Made by a program: the position numbers and the translations under genes. Below are positions 16,238 through 23,852 of a stretch of 30,781 nt of DNA, piece by piece. The stretch is from assembly GCA_023450745.1 (NCBI GenBank), contig JAEXGR010000039.1, positions 1 to 30,781 on the forward strand, read 5' to 3'. The DNA is from Synergistota bacterium (GTDB taxonomy: Bacteria; Synergistota; Synergistia; Synergistales; Synergistaceae). The notes under the pieces are model-generated. The model was not told the origin of the DNA and searched no databases. It saw only the letters and a list, made by a program, of their open reading frames with translations. Each line of letters begins with the position of its first letter. Within the stretch, counting starts at the first letter, position 1.

Positions 16238-17491
16238 TCACTCGATCAACAGCAAGATCAGGTCGTTGACGTTCGTGCCGGTGGGGCCGGTGACGATCAG
16301 CGCGCCGGCCGCCGCGAGGGCGCGGTTTGAATCATTGTTGTTCAGCAGCGCTTCGGGGTCGGCGCCGCTTTTTGCGATGAGACCCCACGTAGTGCCGTCA
16401 ACCATCCCCCCGGCGGCGTCTGTGGGGCCGTCCGTGCCGTCGGAGCCGCAGGAGACGAACACCGCCGCTTCGCTGCCGGCCAGATATTTCGCCATGATCA
16501 GCGCGAGCTCCTGATTGCGTCCGCCCAGGCCGTCGCCTTTGAGGCGCACGGTGGGCTCTCCGCCGTAGATGAGGGCGCAGGGGCGGCGGCAGGGGGAGCC
16601 GCCGGAACGGACGCGCTTTGCCGCGTCGTATATCTTCGCCGCGAGCTCTTCTACGTCGCCGTCGACGGCGTCGTCCACGATGCGGGCGGCATATCCCAGG
16701 TCTTCCGCGCGCCGCGCCGCGGCCTCGCAGAGGATGCGCACGTTGGCCGCCATGACCGTCGTGACGTTGGGGGTATCGACGGGGCGCTGTTGTTCAATGA
16801 CCTCCGCCGCGATGCCGAGCGAGTATTTTTCGTTTATACGGCGCACGTCTTCCGCGCGCGCGGGGTTGGGCGCGGCGGGCCCGGAGGCGATCGCGCCCAG
16901 GTCGTCGCCTATGACGTCGGAGAGGACGATCTGATAGACCTGCGCCGGCGCGCAGTGCGCGGCAAAGCGTCCGCCTTTGACGGCGGAGAAGAGTTTGCGT
17001 ATCGTGTTTATCTCCTGAATGCTGGCGCCGCAGGCGAGCAGTCTGCCGTTCAGTTCGCGCAGGCGGTCGAGCGTCACGCCCGGCAGCAGCGATTCGAAGA
17101 GCGCCGAGCCGCCGCCGGAAACGAGAAAGAGCATCGCGCGCCCCGCGGGCTTCTCCTCCGTCAGTTTCAGCGCCGCCGCCGCCGCCGCGAGGCCGTTTTC
17201 GTCAAGCAGCGGGTGCCCCGCCTCGTAGATTGACAGGTTGGCCAGGGGGCCCTCGGAGTGTCCGTATTTTGTGATGACGCAGCCGCCGGCGATCTGTTCG
17301 CCAAGCTCGCCGCAGGCCGCCTGCGCCATCCGCCAGGCCGCCTTGCCGATGGAGACGAGGACGAGCTTTTCGGAGGGCGACAGTTCCCGGAGCCCCCGGC
17401 GCACCGCCTCTTCGGGCATCGCCGCCTCCAACGCGGCGGTATATATCTTTTCAGCGTCCGTCTTCAGCTTTGAATTTATAATGTTGACCAA
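16238..17491 (-). CDS. Glycerate 2-kinase (MOFRL family)
   Basis: 417 aa, within the normal range for the GckA/TtuD type of glycerate kinase. It phosphorylates D-glycerate to 2-phosphoglycerate using ATP, feeding lower glycolysis. Features seen: LVSIGKAAWRMAQA near residue 45, the glycine-rich LVSGGGSALFE, SDVIGDDLGAIASGP, the C-terminal MOFRL-like block GGRNQELAL and VSCGSDGTDGPTDAAGG. The start is uncertain. TTG 17491 follows a GGAG with no spacer, and the first nearby ATG (17501) is out of frame. The gene is monocistronic and converges on phnW. It has no metabolic link to the phosphonate operon that the sequence shows. Confidence 0.9.
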   Translation of the reverse strand: MVNIINSKLKTDAEKIYTAALEAAMPEEAVRRGLRELSPSEKLVLVSIGKAAWRMAQAACGELGEQIAGGCVITKYGHSEGPLANLSIYEAGHPLLDENGLAAAAAALKLTEEKPAGRAMLFLVSGGGSALFESLLPGVTLDRLRELNGRLLACGASIQEINTIRKLFSAVKGGRFAAHCAPAQVYQIVLSDVIGDDLGAIASGPAAPNPARAEDVRRINEKYSLGIAAEVIEQQRPVDTPNVTTVMAANVRILCEAAARRAEDLGYAARIVDDAVDGDVEELAAKIYDAAKRVRSGGSPCRRPCALIYGGEPTVRLKGDGLGGRNQELALIMAKYLAGSEAAVFVSCGSDGTDGPTDAAGGMVDGTTWGLIAKSGADPEALLNNNDSNRALAAAGALIVTGPTGTNVNDLILLLIE

Positions 17492-17570
17492 CTCCGTTCA
17501 TATTGATTGAGTTATATACTAACAGCAGGATACCATAAAAGAAGAAAATTTTCAGCGTTGGGCGGCGTCT

Positions 17571-17650
17571 GGCGTTTTTTACTCTCCTTAAGGCCGCGAG
17601 GCCGCCGGAGCGTAAAAAACGCCCGCGCGAGCGAGAGGCTCGGGCGGGCG
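17571..17650 (-). terminator. Terminator of the polyamine operon with overlapping hairpins
   Basis: On the minus strand, a 13-bp GC-rich stem (17638-17650 with 17620-17632, one mismatch) with a 5-base loop runs straight into six U (17614-17619), a good intrinsic terminator. A second inverted repeat (17571-17587 with 17607-17623, 16 of 17 matching) shares bases 17620-17623 and the U-run, so the two hairpins exclude each other. Confidence 0.8.
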
Positions 17651-17673
17651 CCGGGGGAAGGCCGTTTTTAAGG

Positions 17674-18018
17674 CTATCTTACCGGTTCGTAATCGATTTG
17701 CGACTCCTCGTCCGTGGCCTCGAGCTTGAAGATGACGGGGCGCAGCCCGTCGTTGCAGCTGCATATCGCCACGCCGGGTTTTCTGATCCAGTCGCCGTAG
17801 TAGAAGAGCCCCTCTCCCGCGCCGTGGGCGAGCGCGAAGGCGTACTGGTAGACCGCCTTCCAGGCTTCGTCGCAGAAGCCCTCCGGCTTCGCGTAGTCGG
17901 CGTAGAATACCTGCCCCTCCCGGAGCATCGGGCAGGCGGCGAGTCCCTCTGCGCCGTATTCGCGCGCGAGCTCTTCGTCAAAGGTGGTCTTGAGCACCGT
18001 GATCTTAACTTTTTTCAT
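17674..18018 (-). CDS. TIGR04076 family protein
   Basis: 114 aa, last gene of the polyamine operon. It matches the TIGR04076 family by memory of its pattern: an N-terminal KKVKITVLKTTF strand, a central CPMLREGQVFYADY, PEGFCDEAWKAVYQYAFALAHG, and the C-terminal block SCNDGLRPVIFKLEA. No catalytic role is established for the family that I know of. The protein is cytoplasmic, with no signal or membrane segment. AGGGG lies about 10 bases before the ATG. The gene starts about 19 bases after the agmatinase stop, so it should be co-transcribed with the spermidine genes. Whether it takes part in polyamine metabolism is unknown. Confidence 0.75.
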   Translation of the reverse strand: MKKVKITVLKTTFDEELAREYGAEGLAACPMLREGQVFYADYAKPEGFCDEAWKAVYQYAFALAHGAGEGLFYYGDWIRKPGVAICSCNDGLRPVIFKLEATDEESQIDYEPVR

Positions 18019-18037
18019 TCTCTTTCCCCTTTCAACG

Positions 18038-18883
18038 TTAGAGGTAGGCGAGCAGCATCTCGCGCAGGGTCTTGCAGGCAAGCGCCGTCGAGGCTCCGGA
18101 ATGGTCGTAGTGCGGCGAAAGCTCGCAGATGTCGAAGGCTTTGACGTCAAGGCCGCGCAGGGCCAGCAGCGCCGCCAGCAGCTCCGTAAAGCGCAGGCCG
18201 CCGGCCTCCGGGGTCCCCGTGCCGGGGAACTCCGCGGGGTCGACCACGTCAAGGTCGAGCGTCACGTAGACGGGCGCGCCGCCGATCTCCGCCGCCGCGC
18301 CGCCTGCGGTGTCGGCGCGGAATTTTTCCATTTTTGTGCGCCCCGCCGACCAGCGTATCTCCTCGCGGCTGCCGGAGCGGATGCCGAACTGGAATATTCT
18401 CCCGTCGCCTAAGATGTCGTGACAGCGGCGGATCACCGAGGCGTGTGAAAGCGTCTCTCCCAGGTAGCCGGCGCGCAGGTCGGCGTGGGCGTCGAAGTGG
18501 ACGAGGCGAAGGCCGGGGTATTTTTTCGCCGCCGCCCGCACGGCGCCGAGCGTCACCAGATGTTCGCCGCCGAGCAGGACGGGCACTTTGCCGTCCCGCA
18601 GTATTTCCGCCGCCGCGCCTTCAATGGCCGCCAGCGCGCCCGCGGCGTTGCCGAAGGGCAGGTCGAGGTCTCCTGCGTCAAAGACGCCGATATCTTCGAG
18701 GTCCCGGTCCTGATAGGGGCTGTATGTTTCGATTCCGAAGGACTCGGAGCGCATGGCCGCGGGGCCGAAGCGCGTGCCGGGGCGGAAGGAGGTCGTCGAG
18801 TCGAAGGGAGCGCCGAAGATGACAGCCCGCGCCTCCGCGTAGGAGGCGCCGCAGCCGATGAATCCCTGTATATTGCTCTGCAT
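18038..18883 (-). CDS. speB: Agmatinase
   Basis: 281 aa ureohydrolase that splits agmatine to putrescine and urea. The binuclear manganese site is intact: His108 in LLGGEH, Asp131/His133/Asp135 in FDAHADLR, and Asp210/Asp212 in TLDLDVVDPAEFPGTGTPE. The SHASV motif follows the first set. The family includes arginase and formiminoglutamase; the arginine decarboxylase and spermidine synthase genes in the same operon favour agmatinase. Its ATG follows the speE stop directly (TAGATG), so it is probably translated by coupling, as no strong ribosome site is visible. Confidence 0.92.
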   Translation of the reverse strand: MQSNIQGFIGCGASYAEARAVIFGAPFDSTTSFRPGTRFGPAAMRSESFGIETYSPYQDRDLEDIGVFDAGDLDLPFGNAAGALAAIEGAAAEILRDGKVPVLLGGEHLVTLGAVRAAAKKYPGLRLVHFDAHADLRAGYLGETLSHASVIRRCHDILGDGRIFQFGIRSGSREEIRWSAGRTKMEKFRADTAGGAAAEIGGAPVYVTLDLDVVDPAEFPGTGTPEAGGLRFTELLAALLALRGLDVKAFDICELSPHYDHSGASTALACKTLREMLLAYL

Positions 18884-19735
18884 CTAATCTTTCAGCTCGA
18901 GGGCCTGTTTTACATAGTTCGGCAGCATGAAGGCGCCGACGTGGAGGTCGGTGTTGTAGTATTTTGTCTCCAGGCCGAGGGCGTTCCAGGCGGCGGCGTC
19001 AAGGTCTTTAATGGGATCGAACTTTTTCGAGGCGAAGCCGAAAAGCCAGTGCCCCGAGGGGTAGGTGGGGATGTGGGCCTGATATACGCGGCAGACGGGG
19101 AAGAAGTCTTCGATGCGCTGGTGCGCGCGCTTCATCGAAGCGCGGTAGGAATCGTAATAGGGGTTCTCGTGCTGGTTGACGAGGATTCCGTCGTCGGAGA
19201 GCGCCTTGCAGCAGTTGCCGTAAAATTCCTTGGTGAAGAGTCCCTCGCCGGGGCCGAAGGGGTCCGTCGAATCGACGATGATGAGGTCGTATTTTTCCTG
19301 AACGGTGCGCACGAATTTGAGGCCGTCCTCAAAGTAGAGCGTCACGCGCGAGTCGCCGAGTTTGCGCGAGGTAAAGGGCAGCAGCTCGCGGCAGACCTTC
19401 ACGACCATTTCGTCGATGTCCACCATGTCGATTTTTTCAATGGTCTTGTAGCGCGTGAGCTCGCGCACCGTGCCGCCGTCGCCGCCGCCGATGACGAGCA
19501 CGCGCTTGATCTGCGGGTTCGTGGCCATCGGCACGTGGACGATCATGTCATGGTAGATGAATTCGTCCTTCTCGGTGAGCATCATCAGCCCGTCGAGGGT
19601 GAAGAAGCGTCCGAATTCGTCGGAATCGAAGACGTCTATCTGCTGAAAGGGGCTTTTGCCCCCGAAGAGCTGTTTCTTTACTTTGATCGAAAAGCGTACT
19701 GTCGGCGTATGTTCCTCGGTGTACCATAGTTCCAT
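18884..19735 (-). CDS. speE: Spermidine synthase
   Basis: 283 aa, typical length. It transfers the aminopropyl group of decarboxylated S-adenosylmethionine to putrescine. A short N-terminal beta domain with QQIDVFDSDEFGR leads into a methyltransferase-like fold with VLVIGGGDGGTVREL, the VDIDEMVV acidic motif, YDLIIVDSTDPFGP (catalytic Asp region) and YPSGHWLFGFASK. A perfect AGGAGGA lies about 8 bases before the ATG. It sits between speA and speB and uses the products of both. Confidence 0.97.
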   Translation of the reverse strand: MELWYTEEHTPTVRFSIKVKKQLFGGKSPFQQIDVFDSDEFGRFFTLDGLMMLTEKDEFIYHDMIVHVPMATNPQIKRVLVIGGGDGGTVRELTRYKTIEKIDMVDIDEMVVKVCRELLPFTSRKLGDSRVTLYFEDGLKFVRTVQEKYDLIIVDSTDPFGPGEGLFTKEFYGNCCKALSDDGILVNQHENPYYDSYRASMKRAHQRIEDFFPVCRVYQAHIPTYPSGHWLFGFASKKFDPIKDLDAAAWNALGLETKYYNTDLHVGAFMLPNYVKQALELKD

Positions 19736-19748
19736 TGTGAAATTCCTC

Positions 19749-21212
19749 CTATTTTACCGTGTATAGGTCGTTGAGCGTCATATCCCGCGGCCCCATGACG
19801 AGGCTGCCCTTTTCTTTCGCGTAGAGGATGTAGTCGAGCGCCTCTTTCGTCACCTCTTCGCCGGGGGCGAGGATGGGGATGCCCGGCGGGTAGCACATGA
19901 CGAATTCCGCGGAGATCTTCCCCACCGTCTCCCGGACGGGCAGCGGCCTGCTGGGGGCGTAGAAGGCCTCCTGCGGCGTCATCCGCACGATAGGGGGGAT
20001 ATACTCGTGGTCGAGCAGGCTGAGCCCCTCGCGCCCGCGCAGGCGCTTTATCTCGGAGAGCGAGGCGACGAGGCGTTCAATCGCGTAGTGGTTGTCGCCG
20101 ACGGAGATGATCGCCAGCATGTTGCCCATGTCGCCGAACTCTATCTGAATGCCGTAGTCGTCGCGCAGCAGGTCGTAGACCTCGACGCCCGCGAGGCCGA
20201 TCTTCAGCGTATTGACGGAGAGCTTGGTCGTGTCGAAGTCACAGACGTATTTTCCGTCGATGATTTCGCGCGAGAAGGCGTAGTAGCCGCCGATCTTGTT
20301 TATTTCGCCGCGTGCGTATTCGGCGAGCGAGACGACGCGCGCGAAGGTCTCCGCGCCCTCGGTGGCGAGCGCTTTGCGTGCGATGTCGAGCGAGCTCATG
20401 AGAAGGTAGGAGGCGCTCGTCGTCTGCGTGAGACTGATCACCGTGCGCACATAATCGGGGTTTACGCGGCCGCGCCTCATAAGCAGCAGAGAACTCTGCG
20501 TCAGCGAGCCGCCGGTCTTGTGCATGCTGACCGCCGCCATGTCGGCTCCCGCCGCCATCGCGGAGAGGGGCATGTCGTCTCCGAAGTAAAAATGCGTGCC
20601 GTGGGCCTCGTCGATGAGCGCCGCCATTCCCGCGCGGTGCGCCGCCTCCGTGATACGCCTGAGGTCGGCGCAGATGCCGTAGTAGGTGGGATTGTTGACG
20701 AAGACGGCCTTTGCCTCCGGATGGGCGGCGATTGCCGCTTCGACGTCCGCGGCGCACATCCCAAGCGAGATGCCGAGCTTGGGATGGATGCCGGGGTCGA
20801 CATAAACCGGGATGATGCCGCAGAGGATGAGGGCGTTGATCGCCGATTTGTGGACGTTGCGCGGAATGATTATCGCGTCGCCGCGCTTGCAGACGCTCAT
20901 GATCATCGCCTGAACGGCGGCGGTGGTGCCGCCGATGATGAGAAAGGCGTCGTCAGCCCCGAAGGCGTCGGCGGCCAGCGCCTCGGCCTCTTTGATGACG
21001 GAGGTCGGGTGGCTCAGGTTGTCGAGCGGCTTCATTGAGTTGACGTCGACGGAGAGGCAGGCCTTGCCAAGGAACTCCGTCAGCTCCGGCGTGCCGCGCC
21101 CCTGTTTGTGGCCGGGGACGTCGAAGGGGACGACGCGGCTCTGCCGGTATTCCGTGAGCGCCTCCAGCAGCGGCGCCCTGTTCTGCGCTAGTTTGTATGC
21201 CCTGTCCTTCAT
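19749..21212 (-). CDS. speA: Arginine decarboxylase (Orn/Lys/Arg decarboxylase family)
   Basis: 487 aa, PLP fold-type I enzyme of the major Orn/Lys/Arg decarboxylase domain. It lacks the N-terminal wing domain of the large acid-induced enzymes, like the biosynthetic Bacillus SpeA. The early motif FDVPGHKQGRG is at 30-40. The cofactor contacts LIIGGTTAAVQ and LIDEAHGTHF (Asp201) are seen, and the PLP lysine is Lys232 in SMHKTGGSLTQSS. The C-terminal motif CYPPGIPILAPGE is present. Arginine specificity is inferred from the agmatinase gene in the same operon; without it lysine or ornithine would be possible. It lies 8 bases after the speD stop. Confidence 0.88.
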   Translation of the reverse strand: MKDRAYKLAQNRAPLLEALTEYRQSRVVPFDVPGHKQGRGTPELTEFLGKACLSVDVNSMKPLDNLSHPTSVIKEAEALAADAFGADDAFLIIGGTTAAVQAMIMSVCKRGDAIIIPRNVHKSAINALILCGIIPVYVDPGIHPKLGISLGMCAADVEAAIAAHPEAKAVFVNNPTYYGICADLRRITEAAHRAGMAALIDEAHGTHFYFGDDMPLSAMAAGADMAAVSMHKTGGSLTQSSLLLMRRGRVNPDYVRTVISLTQTTSASYLLMSSLDIARKALATEGAETFARVVSLAEYARGEINKIGGYYAFSREIIDGKYVCDFDTTKLSVNTLKIGLAGVEVYDLLRDDYGIQIEFGDMGNMLAIISVGDNHYAIERLVASLSEIKRLRGREGLSLLDHEYIPPIVRMTPQEAFYAPSRPLPVRETVGKISAEFVMCYPPGIPILAPGEEVTKEALDYILYAKEKGSLVMGPRDMTLNDLYTVK

Positions 21213-21220
21213 CGTCGGCC

Positions 21221-22033
21221 TTAGTACATGTTCATGCCGTAGTAGATCTCGAGCATCTCTTTCGTGATGCGGTCTTTGATGTCGAGGCGCTCCGCGGGCG
21301 GCAGCTCGCGCGGGTCGATGTTGAAGAGGTAGTCGGCGAGGCGTATCTCCTTCAGCATCATCTTCGTATGGAAGATGTTCGACTGATAGACGTTGACGTC
21401 TATCGCGTCGTAGCGGAGCAGGGTGGCTTCGTCGATATAGTTCTGGATGGAATTTATCTCATGGTCTTTGTAATACTTCTTGCCGTCGATATCGCGCGTG
21501 AAGCCGCGGATGCGGTAGTCGAGCGCGATGATGTCGGAGTCGAACTGGCCGATGAGGTAGTTGAGCGCGTTCAGCGGCGATATCTTTCCGCAGGTGGAGA
21601 CGTCGATATCGACTCTAAATGAGCTGATGTCGTTGTTGGGGTGAAATTCTGGGTAGGTGTGCACGGTCACGTGACTTTTGTCGAGGTGGGCGACGACGGT
21701 CTCGCGTTCTTCGTTGATTTGCTTCGCCCAGTGGCCCCTGTTGCAGGATTCGTCTATCTGCGCCGGGGGGACGGATTCCTCGGAGATGAGGATGGTGACG
21801 CTCGCTCCCTGGGGGTCGTAGTCCTGTTTGGAGATGTTCAGCACGCAGGCGCCGATAATGTCCGTGACGCCGCACAATATTTTTGTGAGTCGTTCGGAAT
21901 TATACTGCTCGTCGATGTAAGCGATATAATCCTGCTTTTCTCGGTCTGTCTTCGCAAAACAGATGTCATAAATGTTGAAACTCAACGTTTTCGTCAGGTT
22001 GTTGAATCCATAGAGCTGGATCTTGTCTTTCAA
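21221..22033 (-). CDS. speD: S-adenosylmethionine decarboxylase proenzyme, E. coli type
   Basis: 270 aa in this reading, close to the 264 aa of the E. coli enzyme. The start KDKIQLYGFNNLTKTLSF aligns with the E. coli N-terminus (KLHGFNNLTKSLSF). The pyruvoyl-forming site is Lys119-Ser120 in AHLDKSHVTVHTYPE, close to the E. coli Lys111-Ser112 site. The proenzyme self-cleaves there to give the beta and alpha chains, then decarboxylates S-adenosylmethionine for SpeE. The start is debatable: TTG 22033 fits homology, GTG 22045 is possible, and TTG 22057 would add 8 codons. First gene of the polyamine operon; a strong promoter lies at 22107-22135. Confidence 0.93.
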   Translation of the reverse strand: MKDKIQLYGFNNLTKTLSFNIYDICFAKTDREKQDYIAYIDEQYNSERLTKILCGVTDIIGACVLNISKQDYDPQGASVTILISEESVPPAQIDESCNRGHWAKQINEERETVVAHLDKSHVTVHTYPEFHPNNDISSFRVDIDVSTCGKISPLNALNYLIGQFDSDIIALDYRIRGFTRDIDGKKYYKDHEINSIQNYIDEATLLRYDAIDVNVYQSNIFHTKMMLKEIRLADYLFNIDPRELPPAERLDIKDRITKEMLEIYYGMNMY

Positions 22034-22106
22034 CCCTATCCCCACGTCCCTTCTCAAGCCGAAAGGCTTTATATTTTTTCGCGGCGGAGGCCGCGGTTAA
22101 AAGTTA

Positions 22107-22135
22107 ACTATACAGATAAAGGGGCGCGTTGTCAA
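22107..22135 (-). promoter_or_regulatory. Predicted sigma-70 promoter of the polyamine operon
   Basis: On the minus strand a perfect TTGACA (22130-22135) and TATAGT (22107-22112) are 17 bases apart. Transcription should start near 22100. The leader contains a stable CGCGGC/GCCGCG hairpin with a 4-base loop followed by an A-run, then an AAGCC/GGCTT hairpin just before speD. Confidence 0.75.
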
Positions 22136-22160
22136 AGGTTTATGCAAACGATTGCTTAAT

Positions 22161-22213
22161 GGCAGGCATAAAAAAGTCCCGCGGAACAGCTGCGGGGCTT
22201 TTTTATGCCTGCC
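22161..22213 (-). terminator. Bidirectional rho-independent terminator after the DUF3798 gene
   Basis: The 22-base arms (22161-22182 and 22192-22213) pair fully except for one G-U (+) or A-C (-) position, around a 9-base loop. The stem contains a U-run on both strands, so it can stop transcription from the left or right. It ends the minus-strand DUF3798 gene. Confidence 0.9.
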
Positions 22214-22225
22214 GTGTGGGCGGGC

Positions 22226-23431
22226 TTATTTGCCGCTGAATTTTATCTTCTGATACTTAACGGGGACTTTGACGTCGGTGGCCTTCATGTAGCCCTTGCC
22301 GAGGATGTAGGTATCCTGGTAGATGAGCATCATGTTCTTCTTGGTCACGCCGGTTCCGAGGTCGGTGTAGTTCTGTCCGTTCCACTTCGCGCCGGGGGTG
22401 AACTCGGCATAGCAGGCGAGGAGGTCCTTCTTGCTGCTGAGCTTCGCCTTGCCTTCGACTATGCGCTTGCCAAATTCGGCCAAAGCGGCGCTGTTGGTGT
22501 AGCCGTAGGAGTAGGCCCAGGTTCCCATGCGGCCCTTCGCTCCGGCGTCGGATACGGTCTTCTCAACCTTCTTGAGGATGACGGGCCAGTTGCCGGCTTC
22601 CTTCGTGAGGTCGATGCCGAAAGCTCCGGGATAGCCCATGAGCGGCGAGGGAAGGTCGGCTTCGATGAAGTAGCCGCCGTGCTTCGCAAGCTGCTTCAAA
22701 AGAGGCTCGGTGTGGGCGTCGTTGGTGCAGAAGAAGGCGGTGTCTTTGCCGTACTTCTTGACCCATGCCGGCGTCTTTTCAAGGATGAACTGCTGGGCGC
22801 CGGCCACGCCTACGTCGCTCGTGGGGTCGGGAGCCGTTTCAAAGACGAATTTGATGCCGAGGTCTTTGCAGGCCTGCTCCATGATCGCGCGGCGGCGTCC
22901 GAGCGTCTCGTAGCTCATGTGGCGCGGGAAGGAGATATGGACGAAGGTTTTGCAGCCGAGCTTCTTCGCGGTGTCGATGATGAGGTATCCGCGGGAGACG
23001 AAGTCGGCGTTGATCGCCATGTCGGCGACCGAGGTGATGACGTTCGGGTCTTCGTGCGCTTCGCCGGCGAAGCAGAGGATGTCCTTCCTCTTCTCCTTGA
23101 CGCGGCGGAAGGCCTCAGCCGTTCCCGGGATCGCCTGGTTGACGACGATGACCTTCATTTTGGGGTCGTCGGCAAGTCCGGCGATCTGGGAGATCGTCGT
23201 CTCCATCTCCGACATGAAGTTGTCGGGGTAGGTGAGGTGCTGGATCATGCCGCCCTTAGCCACATCGCCGTATTTCTTGATCATCAGCTCGGCTCCGCGG
23301 AGGTCGTCTTCGCTCTGTGATACCGTACCGGTCACGATTCCAATGTGGAACGGCGCCTCGGCTGCCATCGCCGTCGTGCTTACAAAGAGCGCAAGCAGCG
23401 CGGCAAACAATAAAAGCATAGCTTTCTTCAT
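22226..23431 (-). CDS. DUF3798 periplasmic protein, copy 1
   Basis: 401 aa. ATG 23431 has GGGAGGA 6 bases upstream and is preferred to TTG 23446. A clear signal peptide (about 1-24, ending TTAMAAEA) leads into a DUF3798 domain. The fold resembles periplasmic-binding proteins of the type 1 / simple-sugar group: PFHIGIVTGTVSQSEDD, MKVIVVNQAIPGTAEAF, KTFVHISFPRHMSYE and FFCTNDAHTEPLL. It is likely the ligand-binding part of an ABC importer, with the transporter genes some 3 kb downstream on the other strand. A near-twin is encoded at 25047 in the opposite direction. The substrate is unknown. It has its own promoter and terminator, so it can be made without the importer. Confidence 0.85.
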   Translation of the reverse strand: MKKAMLLLFAALLALFVSTTAMAAEAPFHIGIVTGTVSQSEDDLRGAELMIKKYGDVAKGGMIQHLTYPDNFMSEMETTISQIAGLADDPKMKVIVVNQAIPGTAEAFRRVKEKRKDILCFAGEAHEDPNVITSVADMAINADFVSRGYLIIDTAKKLGCKTFVHISFPRHMSYETLGRRRAIMEQACKDLGIKFVFETAPDPTSDVGVAGAQQFILEKTPAWVKKYGKDTAFFCTNDAHTEPLLKQLAKHGGYFIEADLPSPLMGYPGAFGIDLTKEAGNWPVILKKVEKTVSDAGAKGRMGTWAYSYGYTNSAALAEFGKRIVEGKAKLSSKKDLLACYAEFTPGAKWNGQNYTDLGTGVTKKNMMLIYQDTYILGKGYMKATDVKVPVKYQKIKFSGK

Positions 23432-23510
23432 GAGGATTCCTCCCAAGTTTTTTTGCTGCGTCTCGAAACTGCATACCTATTTTTTATGTAAACAATCTCA
23501 GGGAAGCGCG

Positions 23511-23528
23511 TATCTGCCGCAGCAGATA
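23511..23528 (-). promoter_or_regulatory. Palindrome at the DUF3798 copy 1 start site
   Basis: TATCTGC (23511-23517) and GCAGATA (23522-23528) form a perfect 7-bp inverted repeat with a 4-base CGCA centre. It overlaps the predicted transcription start (about 23527) and could be an operator or the first hairpin of the leader. Confidence 0.4.
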
Positions 23529-23533
23529 GCCGG

Positions 23534-23563
23534 ATTATAGTCTACCTCTCTAACGGCTGTCAA
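23534..23563 (-). promoter_or_regulatory. Strong predicted sigma-70 promoter for DUF3798 copy 1
   Basis: On the minus strand a perfect TTGACA (23558-23563) and a perfect TATAAT (23534-23539) are separated by 18 bases. Transcription should start near 23527, giving a leader of about 95 bases. Confidence 0.8.
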
Positions 23564-23654
23564 TAAAACGGGCTCTCATATATCAGCCTCAATCTTAAAC
23601 AACACATTGAAAATGATAATTTTTTAAGCAGGAGCACATAAAATATTTAAGCGC

Positions 23655-23682
23655 TTGACATATACCGCCCGAGGTTTAATAT
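23655..23682 (+). promoter_or_regulatory. Predicted sigma-70 promoter for the M24 peptidase gene
   Basis: A perfect TTGACA (23655-23660) and TAATAT (23677-23682) are 16 bases apart. The start would be near 23689, which leaves a leader of about 165 bases before ATG 23853. Confidence 0.65.
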
Positions 23683-23852
23683 AAGTATGTTGGATATAAC
23701 AATGCCGTTAGCGGGAGCGGACATACAATGCTTTCTGGTTGTTCGATATATCAGTATTTTAGTACGGATAATTGGCAAAATTTACATTCAAAATTTATAA
23801 AACTGACTATAAGGCCACTGAAAAACATCCTAACAGGAGGCGGTTGTCTATT

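Larger units (their letters stand above)
23432..23852. other. Divergent intergenic region of about 420 bases
   Basis: It lies between the minus-strand DUF3798 gene and the plus-strand M24 peptidase gene. It holds two predicted promoters (23534-23563 minus, 23655-23682 plus), a palindrome at the minus start site and a Fur-box-like AT-rich site at 23609-23627. The plus-side leader of about 165 bases has no supported gene. Confidence 0.7.

Noticed and set aside
18485..19729. Long open frame on the plus strand opposite speE and speB
   Set aside because: Both minus-strand genes carry complete catalytic motifs; the plus frame shows none.
22034..22106. Riboswitch (S-adenosylmethionine or other) before speD
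   Set aside because: The leader is only about 65 bases and shows two simple hairpins with none of the conserved cores of known SAM riboswitches.
22205..23320. Long open frame on the plus strand opposite DUF3798 copy 1
   Set aside because: It is antisense to a secure gene with signal peptide, ribosome site and promoter, and its protein is low-complexity Val/Asp/Gly-rich; it is a GC-frame shadow.
23687..23800. 37-codon ORF in the leader of the M24 peptidase gene
   Set aside because: ATG 23687 lies almost on the predicted transcription start, with no ribosome site; the peptide has no recognisable features.
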